A DNA stretch of 64,000 nt from Maribacter forsetii DSM 18668 (GTDB lineage Bacteria > Bacteroidota > Bacteroidia > Flavobacteriales > Flavobacteriaceae): assembly GCF_000744105.1 (NCBI RefSeq), contig NZ_JQLH01000001.1, positions 2,108,001-2,172,000 on the forward strand. The letters are read 5' to 3'. Below, piece by piece: positions 7,857 to 14,881 of the stretch. Under the pieces are notes generated by a model. That model had not been told where the DNA came from and searched no databases. It saw nothing but the letters and a program-made list of their open reading frames with translations. Within the stretch, counting starts at the first letter, position 1; every line of letters starts with the position of its first letter. The translations under genes and the position numbers were made by a program.

Positions 7857-8612
7857 TTACTCGTTCCAATTTTGAAGTCGGTCGAGATATAAATAACTTT
7901 CTACAAATTTTCTATGTTCTAAACTGGTCATTTTTTCTACTAAATTCAATGCAGAAATATAACTTGCTAAATTCCCATTCGATGAGCTAAATTTTCCGTC
8001 CTCAACAAATGTTACCAAACTGTCGTCTTGCACTTTTAAATTCGGAAATTCCTTTTGCAAATCTTTTCCGCCACCAATCCAAGTCACAATTTTATGACCG
8101 TCCGCAATTCCCGATTTTCCGATTAATTGAGCTCCTGCACAATTGCTCACAACATATTCAGTTTCTTTATTTTTCTCTCTTATGAAATTCACGATTTTTT
8201 CGTTGTGAACTTGTGCGTACATATCATAAGCACTTGGAACAAATAAAGCAGTAAGTTTCGGACAATTCTCAAACGTATAGTCAGGCACGAAATGCATTCC
8301 TTCTTCGGTTGTTATTTGACTTTCAGTTTCAGCAATTGAAATAACGTTAAATAGCTGTTTTCCATCTTCGGTCGGTTTTGCGAAAACATCAGAGGTCGCA
8401 ATTACTTCGCTTTGTAAAACTCCGTTATACATCAAAAGTCCGATTGTTGGCAATTCGGGATTAAAAGGTTTTAGGTGTTTTGTCAGCGTATCAGTTTGTT
8501 GTTCGGTTTTCGTGAACTCTGGATTTTCAACTTTAGATTTCGATTTATCCGTATTACAACTTGTCAAAATAGTCGCAAAAATTAATGTTATAATTCCTAA
8601 TTTTCTTATCAT
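7857..8612 (-). CDS. DJ-1/PfpI family lipoprotein
   Basis: A 251-residue protein with a lipobox (LIFATILTSC, Cys at 19). The globular part has the DJ-1/PfpI (glutamine-amidotransferase-like) layout: strand TIGLLMYNGVLQSEVIATSDVF, then FVPDYTF, LFVPSAYDM, and the nucleophile elbow VVSNCAGAQLIGKSGIADG with a Cys, followed by TWIGG. The SNCAGA...GxxDG pattern is that of AraC-linked and stand-alone PfpI proteins. Possible roles are stress protection, amidase or isonitrile-hydratase-like chemistry, and the substrate cannot be told. Being a lipoprotein it should sit in the periplasm or outer membrane. It is the sole gene of a cassette bounded by GTTACCCACA and its complement. Confidence 0.75.
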   Translation of the reverse strand: MIRKLGIITLIFATILTSCNTDKSKSKVENPEFTKTEQQTDTLTKHLKPFNPELPTIGLLMYNGVLQSEVIATSDVFAKPTEDGKQLFNVISIAETESQITTEEGMHFVPDYTFENCPKLTALFVPSAYDMYAQVHNEKIVNFIREKNKETEYVVSNCAGAQLIGKSGIADGHKIVTWIGGGKDLQKEFPNLKVQDDSLVTFVEDGKFSSSNGNLASYISALNLVEKMTSLEHRKFVESYLYLDRLQNWNE

Positions 8613-8636
8613 TCTCGATTTTTTTGTATTGTGGGT

Positions 8637-9176
8637 AACGTCTCGGCTCGTATGTTTGGTTCTTAGTTTGAAGATACTATAATTATATAAATAAAGGAGG
8701 TTGATTAAGCGGTTGAGCTAGATACATTTTCAATGATGTCGTTTCATAGATGAACAATTCTTCTTTAGCTACTACTTTTATAAAAGTAGTAGCTTAGATA
8801 TTGAACAATAGCTAAAATTAGAAGGGAAAGAGAGGTCTCGGCTAGATACACTTTAGGGTGATATCGTTTCTTAGAAATCCCGCCATTTTATAATTTTCTT
8901 GGAACGTCTCGGCTCGTATGTTTGGTTCTTAGTTTGAAGATACTATAATTATATAAATCAAAGAGACAATAAAGGAGAGAGATTTAGGGGTTTAGCTAGA
9001 TACAATTTTATTGATATCGTTGCATAGATTAACTACTCTTTTAGCTACTACTTTTATAAAAGTAGTAGCTTGGATACTAACAAAAGCTAAAATAGGAGGG
9101 ACAGAGAGTTCTCGGCTAGATACACTTTAGGGTGATATCGTTTCTTAGAAATCCCGCCCTTCTATAATTTTCTTGG
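8637..9176. repeat. Tandem duplication of ~270-bp noncoding unit
   Basis: Two imperfect copies lie head to tail: 8637-8902 and 8903-9176. Each begins AACGTCTCGGCTCGTATG and ends ATTTTCTTGG. Inside each is an identical 28-bp perfect palindrome (8767-8794 and 9043-9070; half-site AGCTACTACTTTTA). It is flanked by two related segments starting GCTAGATACA and containing CGTTTC(A/T)TAGA (8717-8750, 8841-8875, 8995-9028, 9115-9149). No open reading frame is supported. The start of each unit resembles the left arm of the attC-like sites. The IS110 element follows immediately. Confidence 0.8.
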
Positions 9177-9185
9177 AATCTGAAC

Positions 9186-10380
9186 AGTACCTAGGTCCTT
9201 TGGATAGAGATCGAATCAAGTGCGAGCAAAGATGATAAAGAGAATTACAGCTTAAAAACCGAAGAAATGGAAAAGCGTTTAAAACAGAGTCTGGGCATCG
9301 ATGTTTCAAAATTGAACTTATCATTATCACTAGGTTCCCTAAATGAAAATTTAGTTAAAGAATTTGAGTCCCATCCCGATGTATCCAATGATATAATGGG
9401 TTATAAGGTACTCTTGAAATGGCTGAAGGCATCTGTCGATCTCGATGTGGAATTGTTGGTGGTGATGGAAGCCACGGGCGTTTACCATCAAGGTATTGCG
9501 CATTTTCTGTACGAGCAGGGCTATAGCGTTTGTGTAATGCAATCGGGTCGTGTAAAGCGCTATGCGCAGAGTTTGGACCAACGTTCCAAAACGGATGCAC
9601 TCGACAGTAGAATGCTAAGTATGTTAGGTCTGGAAAGGAACATTCGACTATGGCACCCGCCCAGTGAGGAATTGCAGGAGCTAAAAGGACTGAGCAGGGA
9701 ACGTAGTTCATTGTTGAACGATAGAACGATGGAGACCAATCGACAAGGAGCTATCGCATCGAGCGTACATAACAATGCGAGGGCATTGAAAAGGCACAAG
9801 ATCAGATTAAAGCTTCTGAATACCCAGATAGCGGCGGTCGAAGAAGATATGCAACTTCTGATCTCTAAAAATGAAGTATTGAAAAGGAAGCTCGATTATT
9901 TAACAAGCATCCCAGGTATATCCTTTATATCTGCGGCTACGGTAATCGGAGAAACGTTAGGCTTCGAATCTATAGTCAATGCCAAGCAGTTGGCGAGCTA
10001 TGCCGGTTATGATGTAGTATTACGGGAATCGGGAAACTTCAAGGGAAAGACCCGGATCAGTAAAAAAGGGAACAGCCATATAAGGGCGGTACTGCACATG
10101 CCCTCGATGACCTGTGTACGCTGTAACCCGACATTGAAACAGTTCTATAATAGACTAAAGCCGAACAAGGCAAAGCCGTTGGTGGCACTTGTAGCGGTGC
10201 AGAGAAAACTATTGATATTGATGTATACCTTATGGAAGAACGAAGAAAACTATGATGCGGGATATGAAATAAAAAAGCAGCAAAAGCATGAAGCTCTTGC
10301 TGCGCGGGATAACAGTTTGATAAATCAACCTGTTTCCTAAATTATTAAAGAAAAAACTTGTTTTTCAACACAGTACCTAA
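9186..10380 (+). mobile_element. IS110-family insertion sequence
   Basis: The element is inferred from the transposase gene and the matching sequences ACAGTACCTAGG (9184-9195) and ACAGTACCTAAG (10370-10381), which probably mark the two ends. Removing it joins GAACAGTACCTAAGCG, which restores the left arm of an attC-like site. IS110-family elements that target attC sites are known. The ends leave only about 80 noncoding bases before and 35 after the gene. Confidence 0.65.
9267..10340 (+). CDS. IS110-family transposase (DEDD)
   Basis: A 357-residue recombinase of the IS110 family, which inserts DNA through a RuvC-like DEDD site plus a C-terminal serine domain, guided by a structured RNA. The N-terminal domain shows D in LGIDVSK (residue 11), E in VMEATGVYH, and the paired D in KTDALDSRML. 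The C-terminal Tnp_20 domain shows IPGISFISAATVIGETLGF, SYAGYDVVLRESGNFKGK and KKGNSHIRAVLHM. Length and order are normal and the gene looks intact. Its base composition is richer in G and C than the surrounding genes, in keeping with recent arrival. The start at 9267 places the first catalytic Asp at the usual distance. Confidence 0.9.
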   Translation: MEKRLKQSLGIDVSKLNLSLSLGSLNENLVKEFESHPDVSNDIMGYKVLLKWLKASVDLDVELLVVMEATGVYHQGIAHFLYEQGYSVCVMQSGRVKRYAQSLDQRSKTDALDSRMLSMLGLERNIRLWHPPSEELQELKGLSRERSSLLNDRTMETNRQGAIASSVHNNARALKRHKIRLKLLNTQIAAVEEDMQLLISKNEVLKRKLDYLTSIPGISFISAATVIGETLGFESIVNAKQLASYAGYDVVLRESGNFKGKTRISKKGNSHIRAVLHMPSMTCVRCNPTLKQFYNRLKPNKAKPLVALVAVQRKLLILMYTLWKNEENYDAGYEIKKQQKHEALAARDNSLINQPVS

Positions 10381-10560
10381 GCGTAGTGCGGAGGCAAGGA
10401 AACCTTTCGTTTCCGTCTGCGCACGAAGCTAAAGCTTATTGTTTAGATTTATTTTTTCTTGTCCAAAGCTAAATCCATAAGATTTAGCGACTTCATAAAT
10501 ATACACAGACCTTTTGATTTAGCCCTAAAGTCCGCATTACGTTTAGGCATTGTTAGCTGT
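10371..10560. repeat. attC-like site 4, interrupted by IS110
   Basis: Left arm CCTAAGCGTAGTGCGGA (from 10376) and right arm TCCGCATTACGTTTAGG are complementary at 15 of 17 positions. The site ends in GTTAGCTGT at 10552, the start of the next cassette. Its first bases (GAACAGTACCT) lie at 9182-9192 on the other side of the IS110 element. An inner hairpin pairs GGAAAC with GTTTCC. Intervening bases hold no gene. Confidence 0.65.
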
Positions 10561-10568
10561 AGTATTTT

Positions 10569-11108
10569 TTATCCGTGATATTGTGTTATTACTATGTTCT
10601 TATCTCGGCACCAATTTATTACGTTCCCATTTTTATCTACTAATAGAAAGTATTCAATACTCCATTTTTTATGGTATTCAGCAATATTAACGATATACTT
10701 ATCGACCTCGGTTTTTTTATGATAAGGCATTGAAATCCGTAAGTATGGGTAGCTTTCAGTTTTTGAGTTTTTAATTCGGAATTGTTTTTTATTGATTCCG
10801 TTGTAGTTCATTAACTGGGTGTAAAAATCGAAGTCCGTTTCTTTTTCTGCATAAGAGCTTAAAATCTGCAAATTCGTTTTCTCATCAAGAAATTCTCCAG
10901 TAAGACATTCGTCCACTTGAAATCTGTAATAATGAGGATGCAAGTCCACCGCATATTTTGGAATCCGAATTTTCTTTTCGGACGGATATTTTTGAATTAT
11001 AGTGTCTTTGTAAAAATCAAACGCGATTTGTTCGAAAAAAGGTAATTCAGCTTGGCTAAAACCTAAATTGAAACCTAAGACCATTAATGTAATCGCAAGT
11101 TTTTTCAT
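10569..11108 (-). CDS. Secreted hypothetical protein
   Basis: I start this at the ATG at 11108, giving a 179-residue protein whose first 20 residues (MKKLAITLMVLGFNLGFSQA) form a clean signal peptide. The frame is open for 28 more codons upstream, but those lie within attC-like site 5 and do not look like protein. The mature part has mixed alpha/beta character with two Cys (one in VDECLTG, one in NWCRDK) and ends in a strand with FLLVDKNGNVINWCRDK, suggesting a small beta-sandwich or cystatin-like domain. I do not recognise the family. It is the only gene of its cassette (GTTAGCTGTA to TACAGCTAAC). Confidence 0.7.
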   Translation of the reverse strand: MKKLAITLMVLGFNLGFSQAELPFFEQIAFDFYKDTIIQKYPSEKKIRIPKYAVDLHPHYYRFQVDECLTGEFLDEKTNLQILSSYAEKETDFDFYTQLMNYNGINKKQFRIKNSKTESYPYLRISMPYHKKTEVDKYIVNIAEYHKKWSIEYFLLVDKNGNVINWCRDKNIVITQYHG

Positions 11109-11110
11109 AT

Positions 11111-11245
11111 TACAGCTAACGGTTTTGTGTATGGCTCGTTGCGGAAAATCAGATATGATTTTCCGCCGTAACCGAAAGATAGTATATTGCAATGAATTCC
11201 GATTAGGAATTCAGCCGCAATGAGCTATACACGGTGTTGTGCATA
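11111..11245. repeat. attC-like site 5
   Basis: It starts TACAGCTAAC and ends GTTGTGCATA. The outer arms GTGTATGGCTCGTTGCGG and CCGCAATGAGCTATACAC are complementary at 16 of 18 positions. Two inner hairpins follow: GGAAAATCA/TGATTTTCC and GAATTCC/GGAATTC. This is the clearest stem in the array. Confidence 0.7.
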
Positions 11246-11249
11246 GTTT

Positions 11250-11705
11250 TTATTCTTTAATTTCGGCTACCATATAAACTGAAGCTGCAATATTGTGAGG
11301 TACACTAACTCCAACTGCTGTTCGAGTATGTTTTCCGATTTCTCCGAATACGTCAACAACAAAATCAGAAGCGCCATTCATAGCATCAGCTTGTTCAGTA
11401 TTTTCCGAAGTAGAATTCACTAATCCGTGCATTGCAACAATACTAGTTACTTTGTCAAGTGAGCATATGGTTTTAATTGCAGCTAAACAACCTATTGCAC
11501 ATAGTTTAGTCGCATATTTACTTTCTTCTAAATTCAAATCCTCTCCAAGTTTTCCTTTTTTTATGATTCCGTTTTCCACTGGAATTTGACCTGCTACATA
11601 AATCAGATTCCCAGTCCTTTTAGCAGGAATATAATTCGCAACAGGTTTTGAAACCTCTGGTAATTGAATTCCTAATTCAGTTAATCTTGTTTCAATTTTA
11701 TTCAT
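11250..11705 (-). CDS. RidA/YjgF family protein
   Basis: I take the ATG at 11705 (MNKIETRLTELGIQLPEVSK); earlier in-frame codons run into cassette-boundary sequence. The 151-residue product matches the longer RidA-like subgroup (COG0251): IPAKRTGNLIYVAGQIPVENG, KGKLGEDLNLEESKYATKLCA, SLDKVTSIVAMHGLVNSTSE, NGASDFVVDVFGEIGKHTRTAVGVS and a closing VYMVAEI. RidA proteins hydrolyse reactive enamine/imine intermediates made by PLP enzymes; this subgroup's substrate is not established. The usual Arg of the RidA active site appears as R in KHTRTAVGV. It acts in the cytosol, most likely as a trimer. It is the sole gene of a cassette bounded by GTTGTGCATA and TATGCACAAC. Confidence 0.85.
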   Translation of the reverse strand: MNKIETRLTELGIQLPEVSKPVANYIPAKRTGNLIYVAGQIPVENGIIKKGKLGEDLNLEESKYATKLCAIGCLAAIKTICSLDKVTSIVAMHGLVNSTSENTEQADAMNGASDFVVDVFGEIGKHTRTAVGVSVPHNIAASVYMVAEIKE

Positions 11706-11749
11706 CTGTTTGTCTTTAAAATTGTAGTGTTTTTTAGGGTTCCTCAAAT

Positions 11750-11949
11750 TATGCACAACGTCTCGTGTATGAAATCGTAGCGTGTAAAAAGATACTACAT
11801 TTTGGGTTTAACACCGAGCCAATTTTTTATATTTTGATTTAACTTCTCAGTTTTAAAGCCAAATTAAAAACTTGGCGGTCTCAGCAAATAAAACACAAAC
11901 CTTTCGGTTAAGCACTTATTAGCTATGTTTTATACACCGTGTTGTACCT
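11750..11949. repeat. attC-like site 6
   Basis: It starts TATGCACAAC and ends GTTGTACCT. The arms GTGTATGAAATCGTAGC and TAGCTATGTTTTATACAC pair with one bulge. An inner stem pairs AAGCCAAATT with AACTTGGC-type sequence. It is homologous over its full 200 bp to site 2 (7648-7850). Confidence 0.65.
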
Positions 11950-11955
11950 TGTTTT

Positions 11956-12405
11956 TTACACAGTCATAATTTTGTCCATCTCGATGTTTAATAATTGAAT
12001 TAATTCGTCTTTTCTTTTGCTAATAAGAACAATCTTTTTCGTCTGTCCATTCTTTTGAAATTCGAGATTAATTTTCTTCCCGTCAGTTTTAACGGACTTT
12101 ATTGATTTGATTGGAATTATATGGAGCAAGTCAAACTGTTCAGCAATCCAAGCCATAAAAGTGTTGGTTTTCAACCATAATTCGTCTTGAGTAATCCTGA
12201 TTTGCAAAACATTTCTTGCACCTCCCATTTTTGTTTTAAAGGATTGAGTTGAATAACCTGAAACGGAATTTTCAACGTACTTGAAATTAGATTCATTTAA
12301 CTTAGGAAATTTCTTTATTGATTTTTTTCCGTTTACAAGAAATATAGAGATTATAGTTACAGCAAAAATGAGCCATACTATCAAAAAAATCTGTTCAGGT
12401 TGCAT
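11956..12405 (-). CDS. Small membrane-anchored hypothetical protein
   Basis: A 149-residue protein with one N-terminal membrane segment (residues 5-24, IFLIVWLIFAVTIISIFLV) and a cytosolic or periplasmic domain of about 120 residues. That domain is made of strands such as RNVLQIRITQDELWLKTN and SIKSVKTDGKKINLEFQKNG, with a final helix KRKDELIQLLNIEM, an outline like a PH-domain-type fold. I do not recognise a named family. It is the first cassette in reading direction, bounded by GTTGTACCT and AGGTACAAC. Confidence 0.65.
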   Translation of the reverse strand: MQPEQIFLIVWLIFAVTIISIFLVNGKKSIKKFPKLNESNFKYVENSVSGYSTQSFKTKMGGARNVLQIRITQDELWLKTNTFMAWIAEQFDLLHIIPIKSIKSVKTDGKKINLEFQKNGQTKKIVLISKRKDELIQLLNIEMDKIMTV

Positions 12406-12431
12406 ATTAATTTTTAAATTTTGCTCTAATG

Positions 12432-12467
12432 AGGTACAACAATTGTGTATGTGTACAATTACACATA
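12432..12467. other. Array end: cassette core plus short inverted repeat
   Basis: AGGTACAAC (12432-12440) closes the last cassette. It is followed by AATTGTGTATG, resembling the left arms of the attC-like sites, and an inverted repeat TATGTGTA/TACACATA (12448-12467). No GTT partner follows, and the ABC-F gene ends 48 bases further on, so this is the edge of the array on the side where an attI site would be expected. Confidence 0.4.
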
Positions 12468-12514
12468 TATCTTTTATACTTGTAATTTAAAAAATAAAAA
12501 AGAGAAAAAGATTT

Positions 12515-14152
12515 TTACTTCATCAAATTGATTTCGGCAATGCTTTTTATTCTATTTCGCTCTAAGAAAGCATCAATAGTTTCAAAATGCTCTATAACGC
12601 GTTGCTCTTTAAATTCAAATACCTTTTGCGATAAGCCTTGTAGAAAATCTCGATCGTGAGATACAAGAATAAGTGTACCATCATAGGTGGATAATGCTTC
12701 TTTTAATACGTCTTTAGATTTCAAATCTAAGTGGTTGGTAGGCTCATCTAATATTAAAAGGTTAACCGGCTCTAATAATAATTTCACCATCGCTAATCGG
12801 GTTTTTTCTCCACCAGAAAGCATACTTACTTTTTTATCAATATCGTCACCACTAAACATAAAGCGACCTAAAATATTTTTAATCTGATTTCGAATATCCC
12901 CAAAGGCAACTTCATCAACCGTTTGAAAAATGGTTAAGTCCGGGTCCAACAGTGAGGCTTGATTCTGGGCAAAGTAGCCTACTTTCACATTATGACCTAA
13001 GTGACATGTTCCCTCTACAGGAATTTCACCCAATATGGCTTTTATCATTGTAGATTTACCCTCACCGTTTCTACCCACAAAAGATACTTTTTCACCTCTC
13101 GCAATAGACATATTGGCATCTTTAAAAACAATATGGTCATCATAAGATTTTGAAACATCTTTTACAGTAACAGGATAATCTCCCGAACGTGGAGCGGGAG
13201 GGAAGCGAAGTTTTAATGACGAAGTATCTATTTCATCAATTTCAATTATCTCTAACTTTTCAAGCATACGTTCCCTAGAAGTCACTTGATTGGTTTTGGA
13301 GTATGTGCCTTTAAATCGCTCTATGAAAGCCATGTTATCGGCAATGAACTTTTGTTGTTCTTGGTAAGCTTTTATTTGATGCGATCTACGGTCTTCCCGT
13401 AATTGTAAATAGTGAGAATAGTTTGCTTTATAATCGTAAATCCGCCCCATGGTTACTTCAATGGTACGGTTGGTAATGTTGTCGATAAAAGCCCTATCGT
13501 GAGAAATCACCATAACAGCATTGGCTTTATTTAATAAAAAATCTTCTAGCCAAATTACAGATTCTATATCTATATGATTAGTAGGCTCATCTAAGAGAAT
13601 AAGATCCGGCTTTTGCAATAGAATTTTAGCCAATTCTATACGCATACGCCAACCACCACTAAACTCATTGGTTTGTCTAGTGAAATCTTCTTGTTTAAAT
13701 CCTAATCCCTTTAACGCTTTTTCTACTTCTGCATCGTAATTGACTTCGTCTAAAGCATAGTATTTTTCGCCTAGATCAGAAACCTTCTCAATAATGCTCA
13801 TATAGGCATCACTTTCGTAATCTGTTCTGGTCTCTAGTTCTTTATTAAGCTTGTCCATTTCATCGCGCATACTGAAAACATGCTTAAATGCTTTAGCAGC
13901 TTCCTCAAAAACGGTACAATTGTCTTCTGTAAGTAGATGTTGTGGTAAATAGGCGATAACAGCATCTTTTGGTACGCGAACATTACCACGTGTGCCCTTC
14001 TGTTCACCTGCAATAATCTTCATCATGGTAGACTTACCGGCTCCGTTTTTACCCATTAGAGCAATTTTATCGGTAGGGTTTATGACAAAGGAAACGTCAC
14101 TGAATAGGGTAGTGCCACTGAATTCTACGGCTAGGTTATCTACTGAAATCAT
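12515..14152 (-). CDS. ABC-F family ATPase
   Basis: A 545-residue protein with two ABC ATPase domains and no membrane segments. Domain 1 has Walker A GKNGAGKST (about residue 35), signature FSGGWRMRIELAK and Walker B LILLDEPTNHID. After a linker of charged helices (about 250-310) comes domain 2 with Walker A GRNGEGKST, signature LSGGEKTRLAM and LLILDEPTNHLD. This is the ABC-F layout. Such proteins bind the ribosome near the E site and help translation or protect against antibiotics. Length and motifs match the housekeeping type rather than the drug-resistance type. It is unrelated to the cassette array and marks the return to core-like genes. Confidence 0.9.
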   Translation of the reverse strand: MISVDNLAVEFSGTTLFSDVSFVINPTDKIALMGKNGAGKSTMMKIIAGEQKGTRGNVRVPKDAVIAYLPQHLLTEDNCTVFEEAAKAFKHVFSMRDEMDKLNKELETRTDYESDAYMSIIEKVSDLGEKYYALDEVNYDAEVEKALKGLGFKQEDFTRQTNEFSGGWRMRIELAKILLQKPDLILLDEPTNHIDIESVIWLEDFLLNKANAVMVISHDRAFIDNITNRTIEVTMGRIYDYKANYSHYLQLREDRRSHQIKAYQEQQKFIADNMAFIERFKGTYSKTNQVTSRERMLEKLEIIEIDEIDTSSLKLRFPPAPRSGDYPVTVKDVSKSYDDHIVFKDANMSIARGEKVSFVGRNGEGKSTMIKAILGEIPVEGTCHLGHNVKVGYFAQNQASLLDPDLTIFQTVDEVAFGDIRNQIKNILGRFMFSGDDIDKKVSMLSGGEKTRLAMVKLLLEPVNLLILDEPTNHLDLKSKDVLKEALSTYDGTLILVSHDRDFLQGLSQKVFEFKEQRVIEHFETIDAFLERNRIKSIAEINLMK

Positions 14153-14245
14153 GCTTTTTGTTTAAAAAAGCAAAACTAGTAATAAGATGTGGTGCTTGAT
14201 ACTTACTACAGTAAAAAGTTATTACAATACAAGGGACTTAACTTT

Positions 14246-14404
14246 TTAAGTACTTGTCTTGTTGCTTAACCAATTATATATTAATAATACTACGGCTAGT
14301 AACAATAGTAAATGAATAAGTGCACCCATAACTTTGAATACGACAAAGCCTAATACCCAACTTATGACCAATGCTGCAACTAAAAAATATATGATTTTTT
14401 TCAT
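14246..14404 (-). CDS. Lmo0937-type tiny membrane protein
   Basis: A 52-residue protein: MKKIIYFLVAALVISWVLGF, then VVFKVMGALIHLLLLLAVVLLIYNWLSNKTST in two pieces. It has two membrane helices joined by a short turn with Gly and His (GALIH). This is the pattern of the lmo0937 family of small membrane proteins, frequent in Bacteroidota and Firmicutes, often stress-induced, of unknown role. It ends in TAA at 14246. It starts 3 bases after the next upstream gene stops, so the two are probably co-transcribed. Confidence 0.75.
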   Translation of the reverse strand: MKKIIYFLVAALVISWVLGFVVFKVMGALIHLLLLLAVVLLIYNWLSNKTST

Positions 14405-14406
14405 AT

Positions 14407-14751
14407 CTATTTGTTTACTGACCAATTCATAATTTCATCATGAATCTCTTGTTCAGATTTTTGCCTTTTTTTAGCAATATTGCTAATTATGGATTCTAAG
14501 CTATCTTGCTCTACGTTGGTGTCAATATCTTCGGTTTCCGGAAAGTTGGCCAAGTATTCATCTTTCACTGCCAACCACTGCTTTTCTAAATGTAAATCGT
14601 TTTTTGTTGTAGCTACTCCGCCATTATTAACTGGTTTTCCTATGGCTTCTTTTACATTTTTGCTTTGAGAGATACCTTTGTTCTGAGGAGTATCATTTTC
14701 TAACCCGCCAGTGCTTTTTGTTTTGTGAATGCTTTTATCTTCTGTGATCAT
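14407..14751 (-). CDS. Small acidic protein of unknown function
   Basis: I choose the ATG at 14751 (MITEDKSIHK), because the frame upstream of it is hydrophobic and overlaps a likely promoter. The product is 114 residues, hydrophilic, with a disordered Gly/Asn/Lys-rich N-terminal half. The helical C-terminal half (EKQWLAVKDEYLANFPETED onward to EIHDEIMNWSV) has a spacing of Trp, Tyr and Pro resembling CsbD-like stress proteins, though the match is weak. It is paired with the tiny lmo0937-type gene 2-3 bases downstream, suggesting a stress-related operon. Confidence 0.6.
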   Translation of the reverse strand: MITEDKSIHKTKSTGGLENDTPQNKGISQSKNVKEAIGKPVNNGGVATTKNDLHLEKQWLAVKDEYLANFPETEDIDTNVEQDSLESIISNIAKKRQKSEQEIHDEIMNWSVNK

Positions 14752-14881
14752 CTTTATAATATTAATTATTACTAATGATAGCAAGGTAGCCACACAGTCA
14801 GATATAGATTTGCTCTAACATTTTATTAATTGACCTAATAAAATAATGATGCTATTGCCCAAAGATTTTTTGGATAAGAAT

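Larger units (their letters stand above)
4152..12440 (-). mobile_element. Integron-like gene-cassette array without integrase
   Basis: Cassette genes on the minus strand are separated by 130-200 bp imperfect palindromes. Matched boundary pairs are: TTACCCAC (4152) with GTGGGTAAC (6721); GTTACCCACA (7842) with its complement ending 8639; GTTAGCTGTA (10552) with TACAGCTAAC (11111); GTTGTGCATA (11236) with TATGCACAAC (11750); GTTGTACCT (11941) with AGGTACAAC (12432). This is the layout of integron cassettes, where each cassette starts with TT plus a core complementary to the core at its own attC. The cores do not strictly obey GTTRRRY, and no tyrosine recombinase gene lies in the window, so the array is a CALIN-like cluster or a related cassette system. 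Insertions of a group IIC intron and an IS110 element at attC-like sites support the reading. Confidence 0.7.

Noticed and set aside
7775..7990. Plus-strand open frame across attC-like site 2
   Set aside because: It lies over the palindromic site and the end of the DJ-1/PfpI gene; no coding signal.
8637..9176. CRISPR-like repeat array
   Set aside because: Only two long diverged units with no regular short repeats, spacers or cas genes.
9351..9799. Minus-strand open frames inside the transposase gene
   Set aside because: They are antisense to the conserved IS110 catalytic domain and have no protein-like features of their own.
11109..11192. 28-codon N-terminal extension of the secreted protein at 10569-11108
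   Set aside because: The extension lies in attC-like site 5 and precedes a clean signal peptide, so it is not translated as part of the protein.
12448..12467. Similarity to the flank of the IS3 element near 44237 (GTGTACAATTACA shared)
   Set aside because: Short, AT-rich and not supported by further matching sequence; probably chance.
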